Below, piece by piece: positions 8,094 to 16,384 of a stretch of DNA of 64,000 bases. The stretch is from Idiomarina sp. Its GTDB lineage: Bacteria; Pseudomonadota; Gammaproteobacteria; Enterobacterales; Alteromonadaceae. Position numbers and translations under genes: made by a program. The stretch spans positions 1 to 64,000 of the forward strand of contig JAFIFH010000055.1 of NCBI GenBank assembly GCA_020832105.1. Direction: 5' to 3'. The notes below the pieces were generated by a model. It had not been told where the DNA came from. It searched no databases and saw nothing but the letters and a program-made list of their open reading frames with translations. The stretch's first letter is position 1. Each line of letters begins with the position of its first letter.

Positions 8094-9971
8094 TTAAATA
8101 TTCTTCGCAATCAATTCAGCTTTGAGTAGGCCGCCTTTGGTGAATAGCTTCGCAGAGAAGTTAGGGTTACGTTTCGCGCCGTAAGCGTCATGAATCAGCT
8201 TTAATCCTTCAGCGGTTAGTAAAGAGATGTTGACCTCGGTGTCCATTTCCGCTGACTCAACAAAATCCCGAGAAAAGCTTGGCGCAATGATCAGCACCTG
8301 CGCAACACGCCGGCCTTGATTCTCGCAGCGGTTAGCATAAGCTTTGACCTGCCTCGACGTTGTGGAGTACTTAGCAAAGTCTCCGTTCTTACAGGTTTTA
8401 GCCTCGCCTATGATGACATCGTCTTCGCTGATGGAAATAATGATGTCAGCTTTGTCTTTCGCGGTATTAATAGATTTTCTGAGCTCTTCATCGATTGAGA
8501 GATCCAACTCTTCGAATATGGTTTTAGTGACCTCCTCAAACTTACTTCCAATGTCTGCCTCGCTAATGTCCACCCCAGCCTCTTTTAACGCTGCAAGATC
8601 GCGGCGCGCTAACGCAGCGTAATTATCGATAAGCTTGTCATTGGCACTTGCAAAAGCATCAATGATAAGCAACCGAGGGTTACCTCGCTTCGACAAGCCC
8701 ATCTTATCCCTCACATGTTTTACTTCTTCGTTGCTAAGTAGGTACAGCAAATCATGTGGTGTTACACCGAGCGCCCTTAAACGATCAGTATTTAAGTCCT
8801 CAACATCCTCAAGTTCAAATTCTCGTCTTATTCGTTGTGTGAAGTTTTCATCACCAGAAATTGTGGAAGATCCTTCAAAGTTACTCTCTAGCGCCTCTAA
8901 TAAATCATTGTAGCCGCTGACACTTAAGGTCAGAAACTCTCTCTCCGAAGCATTCTTCAGGCTATCTATAATAATTGAAAAGCGTTCTTCAACTGTTGTA
9001 CCCAAGCGGTCAGTCGTTATATCCAAGTCCTGAATCAGCTGCTTCAGTCGTTCTTTACGTTTATTGAGTCCATCTTCCGTATTAAAAATATCTTCCAACA
9101 AAAGGTTCTCAACTGGAATACCGGCATGGACGATGACATGAATCCGTTTAGGCCTGGACACATTGCGAACTCTCTTACCGTATTTTTTCAGAATATTCGC
9201 CAACTCACCATCCGTCATGGTGCGTAAAATCCTCACCACATGCTTGTCCAGCAGTCGTTTACCCTGTAAATCATTCAGAATATTTACTATTTCATCGGGT
9301 ATCAGTACTTCTAGTCGTTTGCGGTTGATGAATACAATGCCGAGTTCACGGAGCATTTGTAAGCCTTCCTCAACCGCATTTTTATCTGCCCGGACCGGAG
9401 AGAAAATATGCTCTATCGCAATCACTTCTTCTTGGGGAATTTTAAGATGCGCGGCGAGCTTGTTCAAAACACTGCGCTCATCGTCGGAAATTCGAGCCTC
9501 TCGGTTTGACTTGAGGTCATTGGTATAAGCAACTTCAAGGCAGTCTTTAAAGATCCGAAGTCGATGCTCGCGTGAAAAGCTATCATCCTCTGCAGCATTC
9601 TCAATGGCAGCAGAAATTTCGAGGGAAAGAGTGTTCATGCTTTCCCATTCCCGACTATACAACTGTTCAACCCAGGAAGCCCTGGCAACACCATTTCCAT
9701 CTCTGGTCAGGATATTTAGCAATAACGTGATTGAAGGACCTGCCAACGCAAGCTGTTCAGTGATGTGTGCTTTGTAGTGAGGTTCAACGGCGTTGAACAA
9801 AATGGTGATTTCACTGCCCGATGCGTCTTTAATATGTTTATTCATCTTACTGAGGCGTTCTGACAGATCTATGTTGCAAGACTCAGCAGAGCTGCATAAC
9901 TTATCAAGACAGGTAATAAATTTGGATTTTTCAATCTGGTTAAGAGCAGTTAATACTTGGGTGAGTTTCAT
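8094..9971 (-). CDS. Uncharacterised protein with C-terminal PD-(D/E)XK nuclease signature
   Basis: This 625-residue protein starts at ATG 9971 behind AAGGA. The N-terminal 480 residues are largely helical and charged, with a TerB-like stretch (ISDDERSVLNKLAAHLKIP) and a SAP-like segment (LLYLLSNEEVKHVRDKMGLS). The C-terminal 130 residues look like a restriction-endonuclease-fold domain: Asp509 in ADIIIS, then IIGEAK with Glu523 and Lys525 (D-x13-E-x-K), followed by a helix with RQVKAYANRC and a strand VAQVLIIAPS. I do not recognise the full-length family. It stands alone between yjjX and a dehydrogenase and is AT-richer than its neighbours, suggesting acquisition. A stand-alone defence nuclease is possible; the function is unknown. 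Confidence 0.8.
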   Translation of the reverse strand: MKLTQVLTALNQIEKSKFITCLDKLCSSAESCNIDLSERLSKMNKHIKDASGSEITILFNAVEPHYKAHITEQLALAGPSITLLLNILTRDGNGVARASWVEQLYSREWESMNTLSLEISAAIENAAEDDSFSREHRLRIFKDCLEVAYTNDLKSNREARISDDERSVLNKLAAHLKIPQEEVIAIEHIFSPVRADKNAVEEGLQMLRELGIVFINRKRLEVLIPDEIVNILNDLQGKRLLDKHVVRILRTMTDGELANILKKYGKRVRNVSRPKRIHVIVHAGIPVENLLLEDIFNTEDGLNKRKERLKQLIQDLDITTDRLGTTVEERFSIIIDSLKNASEREFLTLSVSGYNDLLEALESNFEGSSTISGDENFTQRIRREFELEDVEDLNTDRLRALGVTPHDLLYLLSNEEVKHVRDKMGLSKRGNPRLLIIDAFASANDKLIDNYAALARRDLAALKEAGVDISEADIGSKFEEVTKTIFEELDLSIDEELRKSINTAKDKADIIISISEDDVIIGEAKTCKNGDFAKYSTTSRQVKAYANRCENQGRRVAQVLIIAPSFSRDFVESAEMDTEVNISLLTAEGLKLIHDAYGAKRNPNFSAKLFTKGGLLKAELIAKNI

Positions 9972-10113
9972 CGAACATCCTTATTCACTGTTTAATTATT
10001 AGACAACAACCTTACAGCTTAAATGTGTAAAACTCAAAAACTCATTCGACTTGGTCTGATGCCAGTGAACGCTTATAGTTTGCAGCAGTGAATAATCAAA
10101 CGGGATGTACATG

Positions 10114-11061
10114 ATGTCGAAGTTAAAAGGCGTGATGCTGGATGCTGCGAGCTTGGGGGATGGGGTCGATTTTGGCCCATTGCAATCGCGGTTAAGTGAA
10201 TTTAAAGAGTGGTCGGGCACTGAGACGAAAGACGTGAGTGCGCGGATTGCAGACTATGATGTGGTCTTTACCAACAAGGTGGTGCTGGATCGTGATGTGC
10301 TCAGCAAAGCTAAGCACTTAAAATTAGTCTGCGTGCTGGCGACCGGGCTGAATAATGTTGATCTTGAAGCTGCAGCAAAACTCGGTATCGAAGTTAAGAA
10401 TGTGCAGGCCTATGGCACTGCAAGCGTGGCCCAGCACACAATGATGCTGATGCTGTCTCTGGCTACCCGACTGGCGCAATACCAGGCCTCAGTAAGTGCA
10501 GGTGAGTGGCAGACCGCAGAGCGGTTTTGTCTGATGCAGTACCCTGTGATGCAGTTACAGGGTAAGCATCTTGTGCTGGTCGGTCATGGCGAGCTTGGCG
10601 GTGAAGTGGAGCGCCTGGCGCTGGCTTTTGGCATGCAGGTTCATGTTGCGGCGCGCCCAGGCAAGTCAGATGACCCGCGCCCGCCACTCAGTGAGCTTTT
10701 GCCGCTGGCAGATGTGGTGTCCTTGCATTGTCCGCTAACGGACGACACCCGCGACTTGCTCAGTCGTGAGCAACTGGCACTGTGTAAGCCTGAGGTGTTG
10801 ATTGTGAACTGCGCACGCGGCGGGATTGTGAACGAACGAGATGCGGTGGATGCGTTACGTGAGGGGCGCATTGGCGGCCTCGCGGTAGATGTACTGACCA
10901 GTGAACCACCTCGCGATGGTAACCCGTTACTGGATGCGCTGCATGAGCGGCTTAACCTTATTGTCACCCCGCATAGTGCCTGGCTCTCCCCCGAGGCCCG
11001 CCAGCGCATTATTGAACTGAGCGCGACTAACCTCGAGGACTATATGAGTAAGCTAGGGTAA
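10114..11061 (+). CDS. D-2-hydroxyacid dehydrogenase (NAD-dependent)
   Basis: This cytoplasmic oxidoreductase of about 315 residues reduces 2-oxoacids to D-2-hydroxyacids, closest in look to glycerate dehydrogenase/hydroxypyruvate reductase. The substrate half has KLVCVLATGLNNVDLEAA. The Rossmann half begins LVLVGHGELGGEVERLA. Catalytic Arg lies in NCARGGIVNE, the Glu region in SEPPRDGNPLL and the His in LIVTPHSAW. ATGs occur at 10105, 10111 and 10114; the last has GGGA 8 bases upstream and fits the family N-terminus. It is divergent from the orphan nuclease gene with about 130 bp between. Confidence 0.88.
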   Translation: MSKLKGVMLDAASLGDGVDFGPLQSRLSEFKEWSGTETKDVSARIADYDVVFTNKVVLDRDVLSKAKHLKLVCVLATGLNNVDLEAAAKLGIEVKNVQAYGTASVAQHTMMLMLSLATRLAQYQASVSAGEWQTAERFCLMQYPVMQLQGKHLVLVGHGELGGEVERLALAFGMQVHVAARPGKSDDPRPPLSELLPLADVVSLHCPLTDDTRDLLSREQLALCKPEVLIVNCARGGIVNERDAVDALREGRIGGLAVDVLTSEPPRDGNPLLDALHERLNLIVTPHSAWLSPEARQRIIELSATNLEDYMSKLG

Positions 11062-11062
11062 A

Positions 11063-11269
11063 TTACTGAGGGGAATCAGAGGAGTTAGTGATTTTGTCTT
11101 TACCGTCTTTGGCAGTGGCCACTAAACCGCGAAACAATAAATACGCAACGCCAGCAACGATGGGAACCAAGATCAGTCCAACGATGGCGAAATATACAAT
11201 CAAGAAGATGGAAACAAATACGGCCCCTAGAACGATAAGGGCAGTGATAACTTTGGCAGCCGTCGGCAT
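11063..11269 (-). CDS. Small membrane protein
   Basis: This 68-residue protein starts at ATG 11269 behind AAGGA. Residues about 7-48 form two nearly continuous hydrophobic segments (ITALIVLGAVFVSIFLIVYF and IVGLILVPIVAGVAYLLF), followed by a polar tail. It resembles the small membrane protein at 2702-2992 in layout, but no family is recognised. Its end abuts the end of the dehydrogenase gene (1 base apart, convergent). Confidence 0.65.
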   Translation of the reverse strand: MPTAAKVITALIVLGAVFVSIFLIVYFAIVGLILVPIVAGVAYLLFRGLVATAKDGKDKITNSSDSPQ

Positions 11270-11358
11270 GAGATATCCTTCTGTTTTTAAAGGTAGATGA
11301 GCTCTAAGTGTAGTTCAGCCGCGCCGAGGAACAACTACTCTGGGCGCGACTTTGACAA

Positions 11359-12183
11359 TTACTTTTCGCTAGTGATGGTAAGTTGCGCAGACTGATCATC
11401 CTGACGAAATAGCGCTAGGTTGCTCAGGCTCGCGTGCCGTTGCTGCAATTGTTGCTCCAGAGCGCGTAATTCAAGCATGTTGGCACACATGTTTTCGGCG
11501 CTGTGCTCCAGGTTCGCTGCGCGGGTTTCGATTTCAGCTTCAAGGGTTTCCGCCATGGTTTCCATGCGGGTCTCAAACTGGGCCATGCGGTTTTCAAAGC
11601 TACCGCTGCCGGTTAACAACGCACGGCCTACCATCATCATCATGCTGCCCATGGAATCCGTCACTATCGCATCAATTTCAGTATCAATGGTGTCACCCAA
11701 GCGGTCACCGAATTCGTCCAGCTGGCTGCCATTAATATGGTAAGTGTCGCCATGAAGACCAACGATACTGCGCATCTCTAATTCGATGTCGTCAGCCAAA
11801 GCGTCAATTCGTTTAACAACCCGGTGCCGTGGACTAAACATTTCACTAAAGGTCACATTCAGTGCATAGCGGGTCATGGCTGCGGCTTCGGTCATAATGG
11901 CGTCAAGCTGTTCAGCCTGGCTGTAAATACCCTGATGATATTGCGATAACAACGCCTGAGTTTCAGAATCGATGGCTTGCGGCTGTTGATTCAAGCTTAA
12001 TTCACCATGTTCATGCCACTGCCAGTGCGAATCACCCTGCACGACTTCAAGCCGCTGCGGAGACACTTGGATGTCCTGATCAAAATTAACGTGGCATTGT
12101 GCACCTGGGTCCACGGCGACCTGTCCAAGCATGGCGGTACCGACGGCCATTGCGGAAATAACACTGCTAGTGAATAAAAACAT
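11359..12183 (-). CDS. YggN-like secreted protein (DUF2884)
   Basis: This 274-residue periplasmic protein has an N-terminal signal peptide (residues 1 to about 20-26). The pattern fits YggN/DUF2884: an early CHVNFDQDIQVSPQRLEV, then GELSLNQQPQAIDSETQALLSQYHQGI, and a long helical region that binds nothing obvious. Residues about 190-260 form a likely coiled coil (ETRMETMAETLEAEIETRAANL, MLELRALEQQLQQRHASL). Function of the family is unknown. Confidence 0.75.
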   Translation of the reverse strand: MFLFTSSVISAMAVGTAMLGQVAVDPGAQCHVNFDQDIQVSPQRLEVVQGDSHWQWHEHGELSLNQQPQAIDSETQALLSQYHQGIYSQAEQLDAIMTEAAAMTRYALNVTFSEMFSPRHRVVKRIDALADDIELEMRSIVGLHGDTYHINGSQLDEFGDRLGDTIDTEIDAIVTDSMGSMMMMVGRALLTGSGSFENRMAQFETRMETMAETLEAEIETRAANLEHSAENMCANMLELRALEQQLQQRHASLSNLALFRQDDQSAQLTITSEK

Positions 12184-12494
12184 ATGCTTGCCTTGTGAGT
12201 TTGCAAAAAGTTACCGATGATTTTGCAATCTTAAGGCCAGAATTTAACTCTTTGATTTATAATGACTTATCAATTAGCACAGCCGAGGAAGAATAAGTAT
12301 TTAGACTAAATGTTGTGGGATCTCACCAACTCTTCATTGGCCTGCTGCAACCGCCCATAACAATTTGAGTGGTTAATTTTGGTTACGCAATCACTGAACA
12401 TGCACCACAACGTCCGCAACAGTGATCCTTGAGCCTACTATTCACCGTTAGAACAGTGTTGATTTCACTATTTGCTGCAAACTAAGGCTTACCC
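12184..12494. other. Intergenic region, divergent promoters only
   Basis: This 311-bp AT-rich spacer separates the divergent YggN-like and MAPEG genes. A TGCAAAA/TTTTGCA inverted repeat lies near the YggN-like start (about 12201-12226). I see no small gene with a ribosome site, no RNA gene and no known operator. Confidence 0.5.
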
Positions 12495-12890
12495 ATGACC
12501 GCGCTACTGATTACTCTACTAATAACAATGTTTTTACCCTTCCTGGCCAAAGCACCGCTGGTTGTTGCCATGAACAAACAACCCGGGGGCTATGACAACC
12601 GTAACCCCAGGGCCCAGCAACGGGCGCTGGAGGGCTTTGGCGAACGCGCTAACGCAGCGCACTACAACAGCTTTGAGGCACTGGGCATTTATCTCGGGGC
12701 AATTGTGGTGACTGTTGCGGCTGGCGGCGTTGATAGCGTGACGATTATACTGGGCTGGATCTTTGTGCTCAGCCGGGTCTTTTATTTGCTGTGCTATTGG
12801 GTGGATAAATCAAGCCTGCGCTCACTGATTTGGCTGGCAGGTATAATCGCTGCGTTTACAATGGCGATACGCGCGTTGATTATCGCTTAA
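12495..12890 (+). CDS. MAPEG family membrane protein
   Basis: This 131-residue four-helix inner-membrane protein is of the MAPEG (eicosanoid/glutathione metabolism) superfamily. The signature NPRAQQRALEGFGERANAAH-NSFEA is clear between helices 1 and 2, and further hydrophobic helices follow to the C-terminus. Bacterial members may act as glutathione-dependent membrane enzymes, but this is unproven for this group. AAGG precedes the ATG. Confidence 0.85.
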   Translation: MTALLITLLITMFLPFLAKAPLVVAMNKQPGGYDNRNPRAQQRALEGFGERANAAHYNSFEALGIYLGAIVVTVAAGGVDSVTIILGWIFVLSRVFYLLCYWVDKSSLRSLIWLAGIIAAFTMAIRALIIA

Positions 12891-12901
12891 AGCATACCTG
12901 C

Positions 12902-12943
12902 CACCGGGCTTTGAGTAGATTCAGCTTTGCTCAAAGCCTGGTG
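12902..12943. terminator. Bidirectional hairpin between convergent genes
   Basis: CACCGGGCTTTGAG (12902-12915) pairs with CTCAAAGCCTGGTG (12930-12943) with one G-T mismatch, loop 14. It lies between the ends of the MAPEG gene and the methyltransferase gene. There is no strong T tract. Confidence 0.55.
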
Positions 12944-12960
12944 ACAGGCTGTGTTTTGAA

Positions 12961-13710
12961 TCACTCGTCTTTATCAGCCAGCGAACCCAGGCAAAATTTG
13001 CACTCGCCAACCGCCGGAGCTGAGCTTTCTACATAGCGCACCTTGCGTGAAGACTTACTGCGAGTACTGGATACCTGGTAAATACTATCTCGGGCTGCCG
13101 GTTTTATGCCGATATACTGGCACACGGCGCCCTCCCCCTGATGCCCTTCCCCTTCATGGATGGTTCGTACTAACTCTTTACCATGATGGGTTTGTAAGCC
13201 TTGAAATGCGTCTTTCAATTCTGCCAGGCTTAGCATGAGATCCGCGCTTGGCGGGCCACCGGTGCCACGACCAAGCTGTGCTTCGGTATAACACTCAGCC
13301 AGTAACCAGCCTTCAGGCTTTAGTGCCTGAGCGATTTGTTGATATAAATGAGGGCGCTGGGCACTAGGTAAATGGCAGAAAATCATCACGATGCCATCGT
13401 AAGTCGCTTTTGGTAGGTCGCACTCACTCAAATCCGCCAGCTGGGTTTGAATGCTTACTCCACGCGTGTCCGCCAGTTGCTGTGCTTTCTCCAGCCCCAC
13501 TGTGGAGATATCCACCGCTGTCACATGCGCGCCGAGCTCTGCCAGGTACACGCTGTTGCGTCCTTCACCATCTGCCAGGCACAGAATATGGGCTGGTCCG
13601 CCAGCTTCGCTGCGCGCTAACAGTGCCTGTGCATGGGCCTTCAGAAAGTCATTTGGTTCAGTACCGTAATGGTACGTCTGTTTAGCGTAACGTTCATCCC
13701 ACTGGTTCAT
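12961..13710 (-). CDS. SAM-dependent class I methyltransferase
   Basis: This 249-residue protein starts at ATG 13710 behind AGGAG. It opens with MNQWDERYA, typical of TehB/thiopurine-like methyltransferases. Motif I is ILCLADGEGRNSVYLAELG, followed by VTAVDIS for the ribose-binding Asp. Later motifs are YDGIVMIFCHLPSAQRPHLY and LKPEGWLLAECYT. A tail of about 50 residues after the Rossmann core ends with a CKFCLG pair, unusual for the family and possibly a metal or disulfide site. Substrate unknown. Confidence 0.8.
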   Translation of the reverse strand: MNQWDERYAKQTYHYGTEPNDFLKAHAQALLARSEAGGPAHILCLADGEGRNSVYLAELGAHVTAVDISTVGLEKAQQLADTRGVSIQTQLADLSECDLPKATYDGIVMIFCHLPSAQRPHLYQQIAQALKPEGWLLAECYTEAQLGRGTGGPPSADLMLSLAELKDAFQGLQTHHGKELVRTIHEGEGHQGEGAVCQYIGIKPAARDSIYQVSSTRSKSSRKVRYVESSAPAVGECKFCLGSLADKDE

Positions 13711-13792
13711 GATGTTCTCTCCTGGTTGCGAGTGAAGGCGGGGCATTATGTTGATCTATAATGTAATGCTTAACGTTCAAAAATCGTTTATC

Positions 13793-13809
13793 GTCAGGCG
13801 GAGCCTGAC
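13793..13809. repeat. Short REP-like hairpin
   Basis: GTCAGGC-GGA-GCCTGAC is a perfect 7-bp stem with a 3-base loop, in the intergenic space before the peroxiredoxin gene. Such tight hairpins are often dispersed REP-type sequences. I saw no second copy in this window. Confidence 0.35.
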
Positions 13810-13863
13810 CTACAGTCTGTTAATCGAATCTTGTATTTAGCGCAATCGGTATGCTGAATTAGC

Positions 13864-13886
13864 GTATATTCAATAAAAGAATATAC
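13864..13886. promoter_or_regulatory. Inverted repeat upstream of the peroxiredoxin
   Basis: GTATATTC (13864-13871) and GAATATAC (13879-13886) form a perfect 8-bp dyad with a 7-base spacer, 72 bp before the peroxiredoxin start. The symmetry suggests a regulator-binding site overlapping the promoter. It does not match the OxyR consensus. Confidence 0.45.
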
Positions 13887-13957
13887 TTATAACCATAAAT
13901 ATCAAGCGGTATTGCCATGTGGTTAATACCAGTATCAACGAAGCAGAGGAAAATATC

Positions 13958-14587
13958 ATGAGTTTACGTATCGGCGACACAGCCCCAGATTTTGAAATCG
14001 ACACCACCAAAGGCAAGATCAAGTTCCACGACTGGGCGAAAGATAACTGGGTGTTCTTCTTTAGCCACCCTGCGGATTACACGCCTGTATGCACCACAGA
14101 GATGGGGCGTACCTCTCAGCTGGCTGAAGAGTTTGCAAAGCGCGGCGTGATTCCATTGGGCTTATCAACTGACACCGTAGAGGAGCACCTGGGCTGGATT
14201 GAAGACGTTAACGCCACCCAGAATACCGATTTACAGTTCCCTATCGTTGCTGACAAGGAGAAGAAAATCGCCCAGTTGTACGACATGATTCACCCGGGTG
14301 AAAGTGAGACTGCTGCAGTTCGTTCGGTGTTTATCATCGACCCTAAACATAAAATTCGTTTAACCATGACCTACCCAATGGCAGTAGGCCGTAACTTTGA
14401 CGAGATTCTGCGAGTGATTGACGCGCTGCAGTTCTCGGACAAACATAATGTGGCGTGCCCCGCTGACTGGAAACCAGGTGAGAAAGTCATTATCAAACCA
14501 ACAGTCAGTAATGAGGAAGCGGCCAAGCTGTTCCCACAAGGTTGGGACGAGCAACGCCCGTATCTGCGTTTTACCGACATTAAGTAA
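13958..14587 (+). CDS. 1-Cys peroxiredoxin (Prx6/AhpC-TSA family)
   Basis: This 209-residue cytoplasmic thiol peroxidase reduces H2O2 and organic hydroperoxides. The start is ATG 13958 behind AGAGGA. The peroxidatic Cys45 lies in HPADYTPVCTTE, with the conserved Arg in TAAVRSVFIIDP. The long C-terminal domain (VACPADWKPGEKVIIKP to KLFPQGW) is diagnostic of the Prx6 class, where no standard resolving Cys exists. It heads a stress-gene region (catalase-like peroxidase, cytochrome b561, CbpA). Confidence 0.93.
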   Translation: MSLRIGDTAPDFEIDTTKGKIKFHDWAKDNWVFFFSHPADYTPVCTTEMGRTSQLAEEFAKRGVIPLGLSTDTVEEHLGWIEDVNATQNTDLQFPIVADKEKKIAQLYDMIHPGESETAAVRSVFIIDPKHKIRLTMTYPMAVGRNFDEILRVIDALQFSDKHNVACPADWKPGEKVIIKPTVSNEEAAKLFPQGWDEQRPYLRFTDIK

Positions 14588-14597
14588 CACCCCACAA

Positions 14598-14636
14598 ATA
14601 GACACCGTGCATGCAGCGCGGTGTCTATCGTATTTC
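14598..14636 (+). terminator. Rho-independent terminator after peroxiredoxin
   Basis: ATAGACACCG (14598-14607) pairs with CGGTGTCTAT (14619-14628), followed by CGTATTTCTTT. It begins 10 bases after the stop codon. Confidence 0.75.
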
Positions 14637-14700
14637 TTTAATGTTCGTTGATCTTCTCTACCCCATTTAGCGTTATCCTTATGATTATAATTATAAATGG

Positions 14701-15744
14701 ATGCCGACCATGTCTGCTGCCTACGCTAAACGTATACTCCCGCTCGTCATTATCGCCGCAGTCATTGCTGCTTTAATTGCTCTATTTCTGTACGCTGCCG
14801 GTTTTTTCGGCCGCAGCCATGTCACCGCCCAACAGTTTGTTGATTTCCAGGAAGGTGGCAGCCCCCACGCCGGTTTTCGACGCGCCCATGCAAAAGGTGT
14901 GTGCGTAGAAGGTGACTTTGTCGCCAGTGGCGCACTCAGCGAGTACACCCGCTCCGCTATTTTCGCTGAAGGCAGCACGCCTTTCATTGGCCGTTTCTCC
15001 ATCGGTACCGGCAACCCGTCTGCGCCAGATCTTTCATCTGGTGTGCGCAGCCTGGCGTTAACCTTTGATGCAGGTGCCAACGAGCAGTGGCGTACCGCCA
15101 TGAATACCCCGCCAGTGATGGCAGTCGCGACCCCCGATGCATTTTTCGCCCAATTGAACGCGCTCATGCCCGACCCTGAAACCGGCGAGCGCGATCCGCA
15201 GCGCATTGCGGAGTTCTTTGCTGCACACCCTGAGACACAGACCTTTCGTGAATGGAGTGCGGGCTACACCCCCACGGGCAGCTACGCGAGTGAGCAATAC
15301 AACAGCATCAATGCGTTTTATCTGATTAACCGCAATGGCGATCGACAGGCTGTACGCTGGGCGGCGGTGCCTCGGGTTCAAATAGACGAAAACCCCTACG
15401 CCGATACTGACCAGGCCGACAATGCATTAGGTCTGGACATCGCGGAACGCATTGAAGAAGGCCCTGTTGTATATGATCTGGTATTTACCCTGGCCACAGA
15501 CGAAGACGACCCGAACAATCCGACAGTGGCCTGGCCAGACAGTCGCGAGCAAGTGACCGCCGGTCAGATCGTGATTCAGCGTTTAGCCAGTGATGATGCG
15601 CAGTGTAATAGCCTCAACTTCGACCCACTGGTGTTGCCCCGTGGCATGCAAGCCAGCGAAGATCCGATTTTAAGAGCACGCTCTGCGGCCTATGCGGAGT
15701 CATATCGACGCCGCGCCCGCGAAACCTGGCTGGGAGGGGAATAA
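14701..15744 (+). CDS. Catalase-related peroxidase, membrane-anchored (SrpA-like)
   Basis: This 347-residue haem peroxidase of the small catalase-like family has an N-terminal transmembrane helix or uncleaved signal (about 10-36). The catalase core is shown by FRRAHAKGVCVEGDF (distal His), SEYTRSAIFAEGSTPFIGRFS, and a central YNSINAFYLINRNGDRQAVRW. The C-terminal LVFTLATDEDDPNNPTVAWP and AQCNSLNFDPLVLPRGM are typical. It should lie on the periplasmic face. The next gene, cytochrome b561, begins 3 bases after its stop, so the two probably form an electron-transfer pair. ATGs at 14701 and 14710 are both possible. TATAAT-like sequence just upstream could make the message nearly leaderless. Confidence 0.87.
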   Translation: MPTMSAAYAKRILPLVIIAAVIAALIALFLYAAGFFGRSHVTAQQFVDFQEGGSPHAGFRRAHAKGVCVEGDFVASGALSEYTRSAIFAEGSTPFIGRFSIGTGNPSAPDLSSGVRSLALTFDAGANEQWRTAMNTPPVMAVATPDAFFAQLNALMPDPETGERDPQRIAEFFAAHPETQTFREWSAGYTPTGSYASEQYNSINAFYLINRNGDRQAVRWAAVPRVQIDENPYADTDQADNALGLDIAERIEEGPVVYDLVFTLATDEDDPNNPTVAWPDSREQVTAGQIVIQRLASDDAQCNSLNFDPLVLPRGMQASEDPILRARSAAYAESYRRRARETWLGGE

Positions 15745-15747
15745 ACC

Positions 15748-16281
15748 ATGAGTCACTCACAGGTTAAAACCTTCCCGCTCAGCATGCGTATTTTCCACTG
15801 GGGTATGGCCGCACTGCTGTTGTCACTCATCTTAGCCGGTTTGTCGATGGTGCAGTCGTTGCAGCCCTGGCAAGTGACCATCTTAGCCTTGCATAAGGCC
15901 TTTGGTGTGGTTGCACTGATTGCGGTGATACTGCGCTTAATCAACCGCTTGCGCCAGCCCGTACCTGCATTACCAGCTGACCTGCCAGCCTGGCAGAAGC
16001 TCGCTGCCCGCGGCTCTCACGTGTTGTTGTATGCGGCAATGATTGCGATGCCCGTCAGCGGATACCTAATGCAAAGCGCCGCCGGCCGTGCGGTGGACGT
16101 ATTCGGTTTGTTCACGCTACCGCCACTGATGTCGGCCAACCTTGCCTGGTATGGTGTATTTCGCGAATTGCACGGCTGGCTGGCCTATGCTTTGGTAGTG
16201 CTCATTCTCGTGCATATTGCCGCAGCATTGCAGCATGGTTTGGTGCGTAAAGACGGCGTGCTTAAATCGATGTGGAAATAG
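15748..16281 (+). CDS. Cytochrome b561 family protein
   Basis: This 177-residue inner-membrane dihaem cytochrome b has four transmembrane helices at about 10-32, 45-65, 88-108 and 140-162. Haem-ligand histidines are seen in RIFHWGMA, LHKAFG, SHVLLYA and LVHIAAALQH. It probably takes electrons from quinol and passes them to the periplasmic peroxidase encoded immediately upstream. GGAGG precedes the ATG. Confidence 0.9.
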   Translation: MSHSQVKTFPLSMRIFHWGMAALLLSLILAGLSMVQSLQPWQVTILALHKAFGVVALIAVILRLINRLRQPVPALPADLPAWQKLAARGSHVLLYAAMIAMPVSGYLMQSAAGRAVDVFGLFTLPPLMSANLAWYGVFRELHGWLAYALVVLILVHIAAALQHGLVRKDGVLKSMWK

Positions 16282-16384
16282 GCCAGCGCTTGCTGCTGGC
16301 GTGCCGTCGGCCAAAGCACTACACTGGTGCCGATGGCCGCACTTCGCGTTCATTCAGGCTGCGCTTACGAAGGTCAATCAGGCA

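Noticed and set aside
8316-9528. Plus-strand frames opposite the orphan nuclease gene
   Set aside because: They are Ser-rich antisense shadows without ribosome sites; the minus-strand frame has a nuclease motif and a good start.
16217-16384. Upstream extension of the CbpA frame
   Set aside because: It overlaps the cytochrome b561 gene and lacks J-domain-like sequence; MDFKDYYKIMG at 16385 is the family start.
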